A stretch of 64,000 nt of DNA. Origin: Oceanobacillus manasiensis. GTDB lineage: Bacteria > Bacillota > Bacilli > Bacillales > Amphibacillaceae. Numbering within the stretch: position 1 is the stretch's first letter; each line of letters starts with the position of its first letter. The position numbers were made by a program, and so were the translations under genes. This document shows, one piece after another, positions 48,501 to 56,542 of this stretch. Where the stretch lies: assembly GCF_000724085.1 (NCBI RefSeq), contig NZ_CCDL010000002.1, positions 248,001-312,000 on the forward strand, given 5' to 3'. The notes beneath the pieces were generated by a model. The model did not search any database and was not told where the DNA came from. It saw only the letters and a program-made list of their open reading frames with translations.

Positions 48501-50129
48501 TTGGAATTAGATCTGCAAACACTGTTATTTGAATTTATCGGAGGGTTAGGGATCTTTCTTCTTGGTATTAAATATATGGGAGAAGGGCTGCAAAAATCAG
48601 CAGGAGATCGTTTAAGAAACATTCTTGATAAATTTACAAGCAATCCTTTTATGGGTGTTTTAGCTGGAATTATTGTAACTATCTTGATTCAAAGTAGTTC
48701 AGGTACAACTGTTTTGACAGTTGGTTTAGTAAATGCAGGATTTATGACTTTTAGGCAAGCAATTGGCGTAATTATGGGAGCAAATATCGGGACAACCGTT
48801 ACAGCGTTTATTATTGGAATTGACATAGGAGAATATGCTCTGCCAATTATAGCACTCGGTTGTTTCTTACTGTTTTTCTTTAAACACACACTAGTTAATG
48901 CAATTGGGCAAACTGTATTTGGTTTTGGAGCATTATTTTTTGGTCTTGAATTGATGAGTAGTGGCATGTCACCACTAAGAAGCCTAGAATCATTTCAACA
49001 GCTAACTGTTAATATGAGTGATAGTCCAATACTTGGTGTTGTGATTGGTACAGTATTTACATTAATTGTCCAAAGTTCGAGTGCCACCATTGGGATTCTT
49101 CAAGGTCTATTCTCAGAAGGTGCAATTGAACTTAGAGCAGCTATACCTGTGCTTTTTGGGGACAACCTTGGCACGACGATAACAGCAGTTCTTGCGTCTA
49201 TTGGTGCATCGGTAGCAGCAAAGCGTGCTGCATACACGCATGTTATTTTTAATCTGGTTGGTGCAACCATATTTATTGTTTTTCTCGGAGTTTTCACCCA
49301 GATAATTACTTATCTGCAAGGACAATTTAACTTGAATTCGGAAATGACGATTGCTTTTGCCCATGGAACCTTTAATATTACGAATACAATTGTCCAGTTT
49401 CCGTTTATAGGTGCGCTAGCGTGGCTTGTAACAAGAATTATACCTGGGGAAGATACGGTTGTAGAATACAAACCAAAACACTTGGACCCCATCTTTATTC
49501 AGCAGTCCTCTACATTGGCCTTAGACCAAGCGAAGGCTGAGGTTATCCGAATGGGGGAATATGCTTACCAAGGTTTAGAAGAAACAAATCTTTATTTGAA
49601 TAACCATTCACAAAAGAACTCTGAGATGGCAATGCAGGTAGAAGGTGCATTAAATAATCTTGACCGTAAAATCACCGATTATTTAGTGAATATCTCTGCA
49701 GGCTCTTTAACAGAGCTAGAGAGCATCAAGCACACTGCCCTTATGAACTCTGTACGTGATATTGAACGAATTGGAGATCATTTTGAAAATATTATAGAAT
49801 TAATTGACTATAAAATCTCTAATAAAGTAAATCTTACTGATAAAGCTAATGAAGACCTTAACGAGATGTTTGATCTAACGATTGATACGGTGAAACAAGC
49901 TATTTTTGCGCTCGAAAAAACAGATCGAGAGGAAGCTTTAGCTGTAGTTCAAAAAGAAGATCAGATAGATAAAATGGAGCGTAACTTTAGAAAGAAACAT
50001 ATTATACGTATGAATGAAGGGTTATGCAGTGGTTCTGCTGGTATTGTATTTGTTGATATTATAAGCAACTTAGAACGAATTGGGGATCATGCGGTTAATA
50101 TCGCAGAAGAAGTGCTAGGAGAAGATTAA
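48501..50129 (+). CDS. Na/Pi cotransporter with C-terminal PhoU-like domain
   Basis: A 542-residue NptA-type Na+-dependent phosphate transporter. Eight or so membrane helices carry the two QSSS repeats (VTILIQSSSGTTVLTVG and LIVQSSSATIGI) and GANIGTT/GDNLGTT. The C-terminal 200 residues are soluble and PhoU-like (ERIGDHFENI, ERIGDHAVNI). B. subtilis YqeW has only the membrane part, so this is the longer form. The start is a TTG with AAGGGTGG upstream. Function in phosphate uptake follows from the family. Confidence 0.9.
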   Translation: MELDLQTLLFEFIGGLGIFLLGIKYMGEGLQKSAGDRLRNILDKFTSNPFMGVLAGIIVTILIQSSSGTTVLTVGLVNAGFMTFRQAIGVIMGANIGTTVTAFIIGIDIGEYALPIIALGCFLLFFFKHTLVNAIGQTVFGFGALFFGLELMSSGMSPLRSLESFQQLTVNMSDSPILGVVIGTVFTLIVQSSSATIGILQGLFSEGAIELRAAIPVLFGDNLGTTITAVLASIGASVAAKRAAYTHVIFNLVGATIFIVFLGVFTQIITYLQGQFNLNSEMTIAFAHGTFNITNTIVQFPFIGALAWLVTRIIPGEDTVVEYKPKHLDPIFIQQSSTLALDQAKAEVIRMGEYAYQGLEETNLYLNNHSQKNSEMAMQVEGALNNLDRKITDYLVNISAGSLTELESIKHTALMNSVRDIERIGDHFENIIELIDYKISNKVNLTDKANEDLNEMFDLTIDTVKQAIFALEKTDREEALAVVQKEDQIDKMERNFRKKHIIRMNEGLCSGSAGIVFVDIISNLERIGDHAVNIAEEVLGED

Positions 50130-50137
50130 TAATGAAC

Positions 50138-50169
50138 AGAGGGAGAGTCTAATGGACTCTTCCTTTTTC
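50138..50169 (+). terminator. Terminator after the Na/Pi cotransporter
   Basis: GGGAGAGTC and GGACTCTTCC pair around a short loop, then TTTTTC. Confidence 0.85.
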
Positions 50170-50241
50170 ATTAGTAGCACTTTCTAATTAATAATAAATT
50201 CCACATGGAAATGTCTAAATAGAATGAAATTAAATTTCTTG

Positions 50242-50270
50242 TTGAAATTGAGTTGGTTAAGTGATATATT
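50242..50270 (+). promoter_or_regulatory. Promoter P1 of the tRNA cluster
   Basis: TTGAAA (50242-50247), a 17-bp spacer and TATATT (50265-50270). Confidence 0.6.
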
Positions 50271-50339
50271 ATATATTGTCGTTTCCGAGGAAATACTACA
50301 TAGTTTGTAAAAAAGATTAAATTTATTTTAAAAAAGTGA

Positions 50340-50368
50340 TTGACAGATTTTGTCGAACGTGGTAAATT
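50340..50368 (+). promoter_or_regulatory. Promoter P2 of the tRNA cluster
   Basis: A consensus TTGACA (50340-50345), a 17-bp spacer and TAAATT (50363-50368), about 86 bp before tRNA-Met. Tandem promoters are usual for stable RNA operons. The remaining sequence between 50170 and 50453 is AT-rich with no ORF. Confidence 0.7.
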
Positions 50369-50453
50369 ATATCTTGTCGCCGAAACAATGCGTAACAAAA
50401 ACAGCTTATAGAACGGTTACTATAGTGACTACTTTCAAAGAATTTGAAAACAT

Positions 50454-50530
50454 GGCGGTGTAGCTCAGCTGGCGAGAGCGTACGGTTCATACCCGTGAGG
50501 TCGGGGGTTCGATCCCCTCCGCCGCCACCA
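50454..50530 (+). tRNA. tRNA-Met (CAT), elongator
   Basis: A 77-nt cloverleaf with acceptor GGCGGTG/CGCCGCC, anticodon CAT in TTCATAC, T-arm GGGGGTTCGATCCCC and encoded CCA. G1-C72 pairing shows it is not the initiator. It closely resembles the B. subtilis elongator Met tRNA. Confidence 0.96.
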
Positions 50531-50548
50531 AATATATTATAAAGTTAT

Positions 50549-50625
50549 GGCGGTCGTGGCGAAGTGGTTAACGCACCGGATTGTGGCTCCGGCATTCGTG
50601 GGTTCAATCCCCACCGGTCGCCCCA
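50549..50625 (+). tRNA. tRNA-His (GTG)
   Basis: Anticodon GTG in TTGTGGC. The acceptor GCGGTCG pairs with CGGTCGC, and an extra G(-1) at 50549 faces C73, the identity mark of tRNA-His. CCA is encoded. Confidence 0.96.
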
Positions 50626-50642
50626 TAAAAAATTATAGCAAA

Positions 50643-50719
50643 GGACCCTTAGCTCAGTTGGTTAGAGCTATCGGCTCATAACCGATCGGTCGCAGGTTCG
50701 AGTCCTGCAGGGTCCACCA
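50643..50719 (+). tRNA. tRNA-Ile2 (CAT, lysidine-modified type)
   Basis: A 77-nt cloverleaf with anticodon CAT in CTCATAA. The body GGACCCTTAGCTCAGTTGG, the G1-C72 pair and the T-arm match tRNA-Ile2 of Bacilli rather than either Met tRNA. In that class TilS changes C34 to lysidine so it reads AUA. Automated tools may call it Met. Confidence 0.85.
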
Positions 50720-50728
50720 TAAAAACTC

Positions 50729-50821
50729 GGAGGTATACCCAAGTCTGGCTGAAGGGATCGGTCTTGAAAACCGACAGGCGGGTCAAACCGCGCGGGGGTT
50801 CGAATCCCTCTACCTCCTCCA
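50729..50821 (+). tRNA. tRNA-Ser (TGA)
   Basis: A 93-nt class II tRNA with a long variable arm (CAGGCGGGTCAAACCGCGCG), anticodon TGA in CTTGAAA, acceptor GGAGGTA/TACCTCC and encoded CCA. Confidence 0.96.
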
Positions 50822-50867
50822 TACATATTTTTGTATCCTACATAAAGAAGAGTAAATATGTAATAAT

Positions 50868-51048
50868 GGCTCGGTAGCTCAGTCGGTAGAGCAAGCCGCC
50901 ACTTCAACGAAAAACTACTATGTGTAGGCTTGCGAGGAGTGCGACTTCACCGAATGAACATGCAACACGACGAGCAGACGTACTTCGAAGTAGAAACATC
51001 AAAGCTTCAACAAAGTGAAGGAAGCAATAGAATAATTTAATTCATAAT
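50868..51048 (+). repeat. 181-bp tandem unit, copy 1, headed by a truncated tRNA-Phe
   Basis: Bases 50868-50895 equal the first 28 nt of the intact tRNA-Phe at 51230 (acceptor 5' strand and D-arm). The sequence then departs at CCGCCACTTC and continues for 153 bp without anticodon, T-arm or CCA. GCAAGCC (50891-50897) could pair with GGCTTGC (50927-50933), using bases of the tRNA fragment. GCTTC (51004) could pair with GAAGC (51021). TACTTCGAAGTA is a perfect palindrome. No ORF with an SD is visible. Confidence 0.92.
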
Positions 51049-51229
51049 GGCTCGGTAGCTCAGTCGGTAGAGCAAGCCGCCACTTCAACGAAAAACTACT
51101 ATGTGTAGGCTTGCGAGGAGTGCGACTTCACCGAATGAACATGCAACACGACGAGCAGACGTACTTCGAAGAAGAAACATCAAAGCTTCAACAAAGTGAA
51201 GGAAGCAATAGAATAATTTAATTCATAAT
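51049..51229 (+). repeat. 181-bp tandem unit, copy 2, headed by a truncated tRNA-Phe
   Basis: An exact tandem of copy 1 with one substitution (T50991 becomes A51172), which breaks the TACTTCGAAGTA palindrome. Its end runs straight into the intact tRNA-Phe at 51230, so the spacing tRNA start to tRNA start is 181 bp both times. All three starts are preceded by ATAAT. Confidence 0.92.
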
Positions 51230-51305
51230 GGCTCGGTAGCTCAGTCGGTAGAGCAAGGGACTGAAAATCCCTGTGTCGGCGGTTCGATTCCGTCCCGAGC
51301 CACCA
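51230..51305 (+). tRNA. tRNA-Phe (GAA), intact
   Basis: A 76-nt cloverleaf with acceptor GGCTCGG/CCGAGCC, anticodon GAA in CTGAAAA, T-arm GGCGGTTCGATTCCGTC and encoded CCA. Its first 28 nt are duplicated twice upstream. Confidence 0.97.
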
Positions 51306-51316
51306 TTTAAACTAAT

Positions 51317-51341
51317 GTACAGGCAGATGCCTGTTTTTTTG
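51317..51341 (+). terminator. Terminator of the tRNA cluster
   Basis: ACAGGC pairs with GCCTGT around a 4-nt loop, then TTTTTTT. Confidence 0.85.
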
Positions 51342-51544
51342 TGTCTTCAGATATAGCCAAGTTGCGAGAGACCAAGTTAGTGATTATATATAGTGGGCAT
51401 CAGAGCCAAGTAATATATTGGTTATGGGTAAAACTGGTATACATGCATATTAGTTGCAACTAGATGGAGGCTTTGATACTCTTTTCATAAAGGGTGGATA
51501 CATTCCTTTTAATAAAACTATTTATTAGAGGAGGAACATTAACT
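51342..51544 (+). other. Leader region of sodA
   Basis: About 200 bp containing three copies of CCAAGTxA-like words (51358, 51371, 51404) and no clear -35/-10 pair. I see no gene in it. Confidence 0.4.
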
Positions 51545-52156
51545 ATGGCAAAATTTGAATTACCAGAACTACCATACGCATACGATGCTTTAGAACCAAC
51601 AATCGACAAAGAAACAATGAACATTCACCACACGAAGCATCATAACACTTATGTAACGAAGCTAAACGGCGCATTGGAAGGACATGCGGATCTTCAAAAC
51701 AAATCGTTGGAAGATCTTCTAGCTAACCTTGAAGCTGTTCCAGAAAGTGCTCGCACTGCAGTACGCAACAATGGTGGCGGACATGCCAATCATACTCTAT
51801 TCTGGAACGTATTATCACCAAACGGTGGTGGCGAACCATCAGGGGAGCTTGCAGAAAAAATCAACAGTAAGTTTGGAAGCTTTGATAAATTCAAGGAAGA
51901 GTTTGCAAATGCTGCAACAACTCGCTTTGGTTCCGGCTGGGCATGGCTAGTTGTGAACAATGGAGAACTTGAAGTAACAAGCACACCAAATCAAGATACA
52001 CCTTTAATGGATGGGAAAACTCCTTTATTAGGCCTTGACGTTTGGGAGCATGCTTACTATTTGAAATATCAAAACAAACGTCCGGATTATATTTCTGCAT
52101 TCTGGAACGTAGTAAACTGGGATCAAGTTACAAAAAATTATAATGAAGCTAAGTAA
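51545..52156 (+). CDS. sodA: Superoxide dismutase (Mn/Fe type)
   Basis: A 203-residue SodA that dismutates superoxide. Metal ligands are His27 in [12 protein letters not shown], the His in [13 protein letters not shown], and Asp and His in LDVWEHAYY. Mn use is likely by relation to B. subtilis SodA (202 aa). AGGAGGAAC lies before the ATG at 51545. A strong terminator follows. Confidence 0.96.
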   Translation: MAKFELPELPYAYDALEPTIDKETMNIHHTKHHNTYVTKLNGALEGHADLQNKSLEDLLANLEAVPESARTAVRNNGGGHANHTLFWNVLSPNGGGEPSGELAEKINSKFGSFDKFKEEFANAATTRFGSGWAWLVVNNGELEVTSTPNQDTPLMDGKTPLLGLDVWEHAYYLKYQNKRPDYISAFWNVVNWDQVTKNYNEAK

Positions 52157-52173
52157 ATAACGTTTTTAATTGA

Positions 52174-52207
52174 AAGAGCGCAGGGGGTAAAGCCCTGCGC
52201 TCTTTTC
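52174..52207 (+). terminator. Terminator after sodA
   Basis: AAGAGCGCAGGG pairs with CCCTGCGCTCTT, followed by TTCT. The stem is GC-rich and perfect. Confidence 0.92.
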
Positions 52208-52286
52208 TATATATTCATAAAGGCAAACTGCATATCTCCATTCCTTTTGACCAAACTAATAAAGGATTCATGAAGGGGTATGATTC

Positions 52287-53558
52287 ATGCGAAAAGTTAT
52301 GCAGTATTACCAAGAAAAATTAAATATAAATAAAGATCTGCTTTTTTTATTAGTTATTGGAGGATTATATTCATTAGGAATTTTCTTATCCAATACTTTT
52401 GTAAACATATATTTATGGAAGCAATCGGGTGATTATATTACGATCGCTATCTATAATTTAGCCATCTTTCTGTTCCAGCCTGCTACATTTATCTTAGCTG
52501 GAAAACTTGCTAAGAAAGTGGATAGAGTAGTTGTTCTACGTTTAGGTGTGATTTTTTTATCGATTTTCTTTCTGAGTGTTCTACTTATAGGAGAAGAAGC
52601 CTCAAAATATAACTTTTTACTAGGAAGCTTGCTCGGGATCGGATATGGCTTTTATTGGCTTGCCTTTAACGTTCTGACTTTTGAAATTACGGAACCGGAA
52701 ACCCGTGATTTTTTTAATGGGTTCTTAGGTGTCCTCCAGTCATTCGGTGGAATGATTGGACCGATACTTGCAGGTATCATCATTGCTCGTATGGAAGCAA
52801 ATATTGGGTATACCGCCATTTTCTCCATTTCCTTTATTTTGTTTATACTTGCTGTTGCTTGTAGCTTTTTTCTAAATAGACGAAGAGCAGAGGGCAGTTT
52901 TTATTTTAAAAGAATTTTACAAGAGCGTCATCATAATAAAAATTGGAGAAGAATTTTGTATGCTCACACTTTTCAAGGCTTGCGTGAAGGGATATTTGCT
53001 TTTGTAATCTCAATATGGGTCTTTTTAATAACGCAAAGTGAACTCTCACTAGGTATGTTCAATCTAGTTTTGTCAGGTCTCTCTTTTGTTTTTTATTTCA
53101 TTGCAACAAAGTTTATTAAAAGTAAGCTTAGAAAAAAGGCAATTCTGCTTGGTGGATTAATTCTTTACTTTTCCACTTTTATCATCTTGTTTGACATTAA
53201 CTATACACAGCTGATTATTTATGCAGTATTCATTGGTATTGCCTACCCAATTATTAATGTTCCATACGTTTCCATGACGTATGATGTGATTGGCAAGGCA
53301 TGGAAAGCGAAGGAGATGCGGGTAGAATATATTGTGGTCCGGGAGCTATTTGTTAATGTAGGCCGAGTTGCGTCTATAGCAGTTTTTTTGGCAGCAGTTA
53401 TACTTTTTCCAGCAGAGAAGGTGATCCCAATATTACTTATTATTCTTGGGAGTGGACACCTATTCATTTACTTTTTTGTTAAAAACATTTACCTTGGAAC
53501 AAAACAGAAGAAAGAGGTCTTAATAAAAGATCAGCTAACGGATGAAAAAAACCGATAG
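52287..53558 (+). CDS. yqgE: YqgE-like major facilitator superfamily transporter
   Basis: A 423-residue membrane protein with about 12 helices and the MFS loop 2-3 signature in modified form (AGKLAKKVDRVVVLRLG). Place between sodA and pbpA matches B. subtilis yqgE, whose substrate is unknown to me. AAGGGG is 8 bp before the ATG. Confidence 0.87.
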   Translation: MRKVMQYYQEKLNINKDLLFLLVIGGLYSLGIFLSNTFVNIYLWKQSGDYITIAIYNLAIFLFQPATFILAGKLAKKVDRVVVLRLGVIFLSIFFLSVLLIGEEASKYNFLLGSLLGIGYGFYWLAFNVLTFEITEPETRDFFNGFLGVLQSFGGMIGPILAGIIIARMEANIGYTAIFSISFILFILAVACSFFLNRRRAEGSFYFKRILQERHHNKNWRRILYAHTFQGLREGIFAFVISIWVFLITQSELSLGMFNLVLSGLSFVFYFIATKFIKSKLRKKAILLGGLILYFSTFIILFDINYTQLIIYAVFIGIAYPIINVPYVSMTYDVIGKAWKAKEMRVEYIVVRELFVNVGRVASIAVFLAAVILFPAEKVIPILLIILGSGHLFIYFFVKNIYLGTKQKKEVLIKDQLTDEKNR

Positions 53559-53584
53559 AAGCCCTTAGAATATAGAGCGAGACG

Positions 53585-53593
53585 TGGTATAAT
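53585..53593 (+). promoter_or_regulatory. Extended -10 promoter of pbpA
   Basis: TGG directly before a perfect TATAAT (53588-53593), with TTAGAA as a weak -35 at 53565. It lies 36 bp before the pbpA start. Confidence 0.6.
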
Positions 53594-53629
53594 TAAAATA
53601 GACAACTATTTTATTATGGGGGAGAATTA

Positions 53630-55726
53630 ATGGGTAATAAGAAGAGAAGGAAGAAAGCTCAGCTTCCTTTCCGGATTAACATATTGTTTTTTGTCGTTTT
53701 CCTTATGTTCTCCGTACTGGTTCTGCAACTCGGCGTTGTACAAATACTTAATGGAGAAGCATTTCAGGAGGAAATTGACCGAACGATTCAAGATACGACA
53801 AAAATACCTGTGCCACGAGGAAAAATATATGATAGTAATCATAGGGTGGTTGTCGATAATAAACCACTTTACTCGATTACTTATACACCAGCTAAAGGCA
53901 CACAGGCTGAAGAAAAATTAGATGTAGCCGAAAAGCTTGCTACATTTATTTCAATGGATAGTGAAGATGATCTTGCTGGTATTACAGATAGAAATAAGCA
54001 GGAGTATGTGTACCTAAAAACAAAAGAAGATGCAGAGGAACGGGTCACACCTGAAGAAAAAAAGGAACTTAGTAATTCCGAGTTTTATCAGCTCGTGCTA
54101 GAACGTATTCCAGAAGAAGACTTAAAAGGTATTTCGAAGGAAGAATATGAAGTTATTGCAATAAAAAAAGAGCTAGATAAAGCTTATTCTCTAACACCGC
54201 AAATTGTAAAAAATGAGGATGTTACAGCAGAGGAATATGCCAAGGTTGCTGAACACCTTGATGAATTACCAGGGGTAAATGCTACGACGGATTGGGATAG
54301 AGACTACCCATATGGATATACATTCAAAAATCTGCTTGGCTCCATAACTTCACAGGAGCAAGGTATCCCTGCCGATAGTGAAGCTTATTATATGACAAGA
54401 GGTTATAGCAGGAATGACCGTGTTGGCAAAAGCGGTTTGGAAGAGTATTATGAAGAGTCACTTCGTGGCAGAAAAGAACAAATTCAATATACGACCACTA
54501 AGTCTGGCCGGGTCATTGACACTAAAACAATTGTAGAAGGTCAACGCGGTAAAGACCTTGTTTTAACTGTTGACTTGGAGTTTCAGGAAGAGGTTGACAA
54601 AATTGTTCGTGAAGAATTAAAGGCTGCTAGAAGTAAGCATCCGCACGCAAATAGGTATTTGAAAGACGCTATTGCTGTTGTCATGAATCCCAAAACTGGT
54701 GACATTTTAGCGATGAGTGGTCAAACGTACGATGAAAAAAATGACGAATATAATAACTCTGAATATAAAGCAATGCAGGATGCTCATCGTCCAGGTTCCA
54801 TTGTTAAAGGAGCGACTGTTTTAGCTGGTTATGAATCAGGTGTTATAACTCCCGGTCAAGTATTTAATGATCGAACTATCAACATAGCAGGAACGCCGTC
54901 TAAAAGTTCCTATTCGAATTTAGGCCCAGTTAATGATTATGAAGCTTTGAGACGCTCATCCAATGTCTATATGTTCTATATTGCCCTAAAAATGGGAGGG
55001 GAAAATAGGTATCCTTTTCCAAATGAAAGTAAAGCAGCTTTTGATACGGCAGCATGGCAACAAATGAGAAATTACTTTCAACAATTTGGATTGGGTGTAA
55101 AGACAGGTATTGATTACCCATTTGAATCAACAGGATACTCTGGAAAAAGTGCAAGGGATCCCGGCCTTTTAATGGACTTTGCAATTGGCCAATATGACAC
55201 TTTTACTACGTTACAAATGGCACAATACGTTTCTACAATTGCAAATGACGGTTACCGAGTTAGCCCCCATTTTTTAAAGGAAATTCGAGAACCTGGAGTA
55301 TCCGATGAAAAACTGGGTTCAATCTCTAAAAGTGTAAATACGAAGGTATTAAATCGTATTCAAATGGATCAGGATTTAATTGCCCGTGTGCAAGAAGGGT
55401 TCCGACAAGCATTTCAGGAACAGAGAGGTACAGGAACTAGTCATTTTGGAGATAAAGATTACAACCCTGCTGGAAAGACAGGAACTGCAGAAGATGAAGT
55501 ATATGAAAATGGAGTGAAAACGGATGTAGAAAATCTCTCACTTGTTGGTTACGCTCCGTTCGATGATCCAGAAGTTGCCTTTGCAGTAATTGCACCAAAA
55601 ACTGGAATAGTAAAAAACCAATATAGTATTAATAAAGAGATTGGCTCTCGCATTCTCGATACGTATTTTGATCTGAAAGAAGAACGTGTAGAAAAAGAAA
55701 TAGAAGAAAATGAAGAAGAAAACTAA
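53630..55726 (+). CDS. pbpA: Penicillin-binding protein 2A (class B transpeptidase)
   Basis: A 698-residue elongation-type transpeptidase. One N-terminal membrane helix (about residues 15-36), a dimerisation domain, then the active-site motifs: catalytic Ser in RPGSIVKG (S-x-x-K), RSSNVYM (SxN) and AGKTGTAED (KTG). PbpA/PbpH homologues build the rod side wall. The tail is Glu-rich. GGGGGAG precedes the ATG. Confidence 0.94.
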   Translation: MGNKKRRKKAQLPFRINILFFVVFLMFSVLVLQLGVVQILNGEAFQEEIDRTIQDTTKIPVPRGKIYDSNHRVVVDNKPLYSITYTPAKGTQAEEKLDVAEKLATFISMDSEDDLAGITDRNKQEYVYLKTKEDAEERVTPEEKKELSNSEFYQLVLERIPEEDLKGISKEEYEVIAIKKELDKAYSLTPQIVKNEDVTAEEYAKVAEHLDELPGVNATTDWDRDYPYGYTFKNLLGSITSQEQGIPADSEAYYMTRGYSRNDRVGKSGLEEYYEESLRGRKEQIQYTTTKSGRVIDTKTIVEGQRGKDLVLTVDLEFQEEVDKIVREELKAARSKHPHANRYLKDAIAVVMNPKTGDILAMSGQTYDEKNDEYNNSEYKAMQDAHRPGSIVKGATVLAGYESGVITPGQVFNDRTINIAGTPSKSSYSNLGPVNDYEALRRSSNVYMFYIALKMGGENRYPFPNESKAAFDTAAWQQMRNYFQQFGLGVKTGIDYPFESTGYSGKSARDPGLLMDFAIGQYDTFTTLQMAQYVSTIANDGYRVSPHFLKEIREPGVSDEKLGSISKSVNTKVLNRIQMDQDLIARVQEGFRQAFQEQRGTGTSHFGDKDYNPAGKTGTAEDEVYENGVKTDVENLSLVGYAPFDDPEVAFAVIAPKTGIVKNQYSINKEIGSRILDTYFDLKEERVEKEIEENEEEN

Positions 55727-55731
55727 GCATG

Positions 55732-55763
55732 AAAAAGCTCTCCTAAATGGGAGAGCTTTTTTG
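55732..55763 (+). terminator. Terminator after pbpA
   Basis: AAAAAGCTCTCC pairs with GGGAGAGCTTTTTT around TAAAT. Confidence 0.92.
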
Positions 55764-55802
55764 TTTACAAAAAATTAATATGTGGTAAATAGTTGGTTAA
55801 CA
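55764..55802 (+). promoter_or_regulatory. Candidate PhoP box upstream of phoU
   Basis: Four hexamers at exact 11-bp steps: TTTACA (55764), TTAATA (55775), TAAATA (55786), TTAACA (55797). Three match TT(A/C/T)A(A/C/T)A fully and one at 5 of 6. This is the four-repeat layout of Bacillus PhoP boxes. A TATGCT -10-like hexamer follows at 55823. A GGTAAAT/ATTTACC inverted repeat (55784-55808) overlaps it. Confidence 0.6.
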
Positions 55803-55850
55803 TTTACCTGTTAGGCTAGGAATATGCTGGATCAAAAAGGGGGAGATTTC

Positions 55851-56507
55851 ATGACGACTCGTGGTCTGTTTCATCATGAATTAGAAGAAATTAATAATGA
55901 TATTGTCCGTTTAGCGGATCTGACGGAGAATGCATTATTAAATGCAATCAATGCATTATTTAATAAAGACACAGAGCAAGCAAAACAAATAATTGAACAA
56001 GATCTTAATATTGATAAGCTGGAAATTGATATTAATGATAAAACAATTCTACTTATCGCCAAACAACAGCCTGTAGCAACAGATTTGAGAAGGCTAATTA
56101 TTGCATTAAGAATTGTTACAGATTTAGAACGTATGGCAGATAATGCTAAGAACATTGCAACTTCTACCACATATTTAGGCGAAGGAGACGGGGTAGTTTT
56201 ACCCGAAGGTCTTAAGAAAATGAAAGAAATCGCCATAGAAATGCTTCACACTGCTTTGAAGGCTTTTAAAGAAGAGGATGTAACACTTGCAAGTAGCCTT
56301 TCGGAGATGGACGATAAAGTGGATCGGTTGTATAAGTTAATTATAAGTGAATTGCTTGGTGAAACAGCTACTAACCCTGATAAAATTCAGTATGTGATGC
56401 AGGTCGCTTTTTGTGCAAGATACTTAGAACGCTATGCAGATCATATTACAAACATCGGGGAAAGTATTCTTTTTCTTGTTAAAGGTGAAAATTATAACTT
56501 AAATTAA
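55851..56507 (+). CDS. phoU: PhoU, phosphate signalling regulator
   Basis: A 218-residue protein made of two PhoU three-helix repeats, with metal-binding E-x3-D/N-type motifs LERMADNAKNIA and LERYADHITNIGE. PhoU usually links the Pst transporter to the PhoR kinase and limits phosphate import. The ATG at 55851 follows AAGGGGGAG. pstSCAB, which lies after pbpA in B. subtilis, is absent, so phoU directly follows pbpA. Confidence 0.94.
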   Translation: MTTRGLFHHELEEINNDIVRLADLTENALLNAINALFNKDTEQAKQIIEQDLNIDKLEIDINDKTILLIAKQQPVATDLRRLIIALRIVTDLERMADNAKNIATSTTYLGEGDGVVLPEGLKKMKEIAIEMLHTALKAFKEEDVTLASSLSEMDDKVDRLYKLIISELLGETATNPDKIQYVMQVAFCARYLERYADHITNIGESILFLVKGENYNLN

Positions 56508-56511
56508 AAAA

Positions 56512-56542
56512 CAGTATGGCAGTTTACACCTGCCATACTGTT
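56512..56542. terminator. Bidirectional terminator between phoU and the minus-strand gene
   Basis: AACAGTATGGCAG pairs with CTGCCATACTGTT around a short loop, with A and T flanks, between convergent genes. Confidence 0.88.

Noticed and set aside
50668-50907. 79-codon minus-strand frame containing GGRGIRTPARFDPP and PCRTRTCDRS
   Set aside because: It lies across tRNA-Ile2, tRNA-Ser and the start of a repeat unit. It is the familiar spurious translation of antisense tRNA genes.
50868-51229. Two further functional tRNA-Phe genes or a CRISPR-like array
   Set aside because: Only 28 nt of tRNA are present, lacking anticodon and T-arms. The period is 181 bp with whole-unit identity, not short repeats with unique spacers.
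50868-51229. A tRNA intron (group I) interrupting tRNA-Phe
   Set aside because: The 5' half is repeated but no 3' half follows either unit, the unit is too short for a group I core, and the downstream gene is complete.
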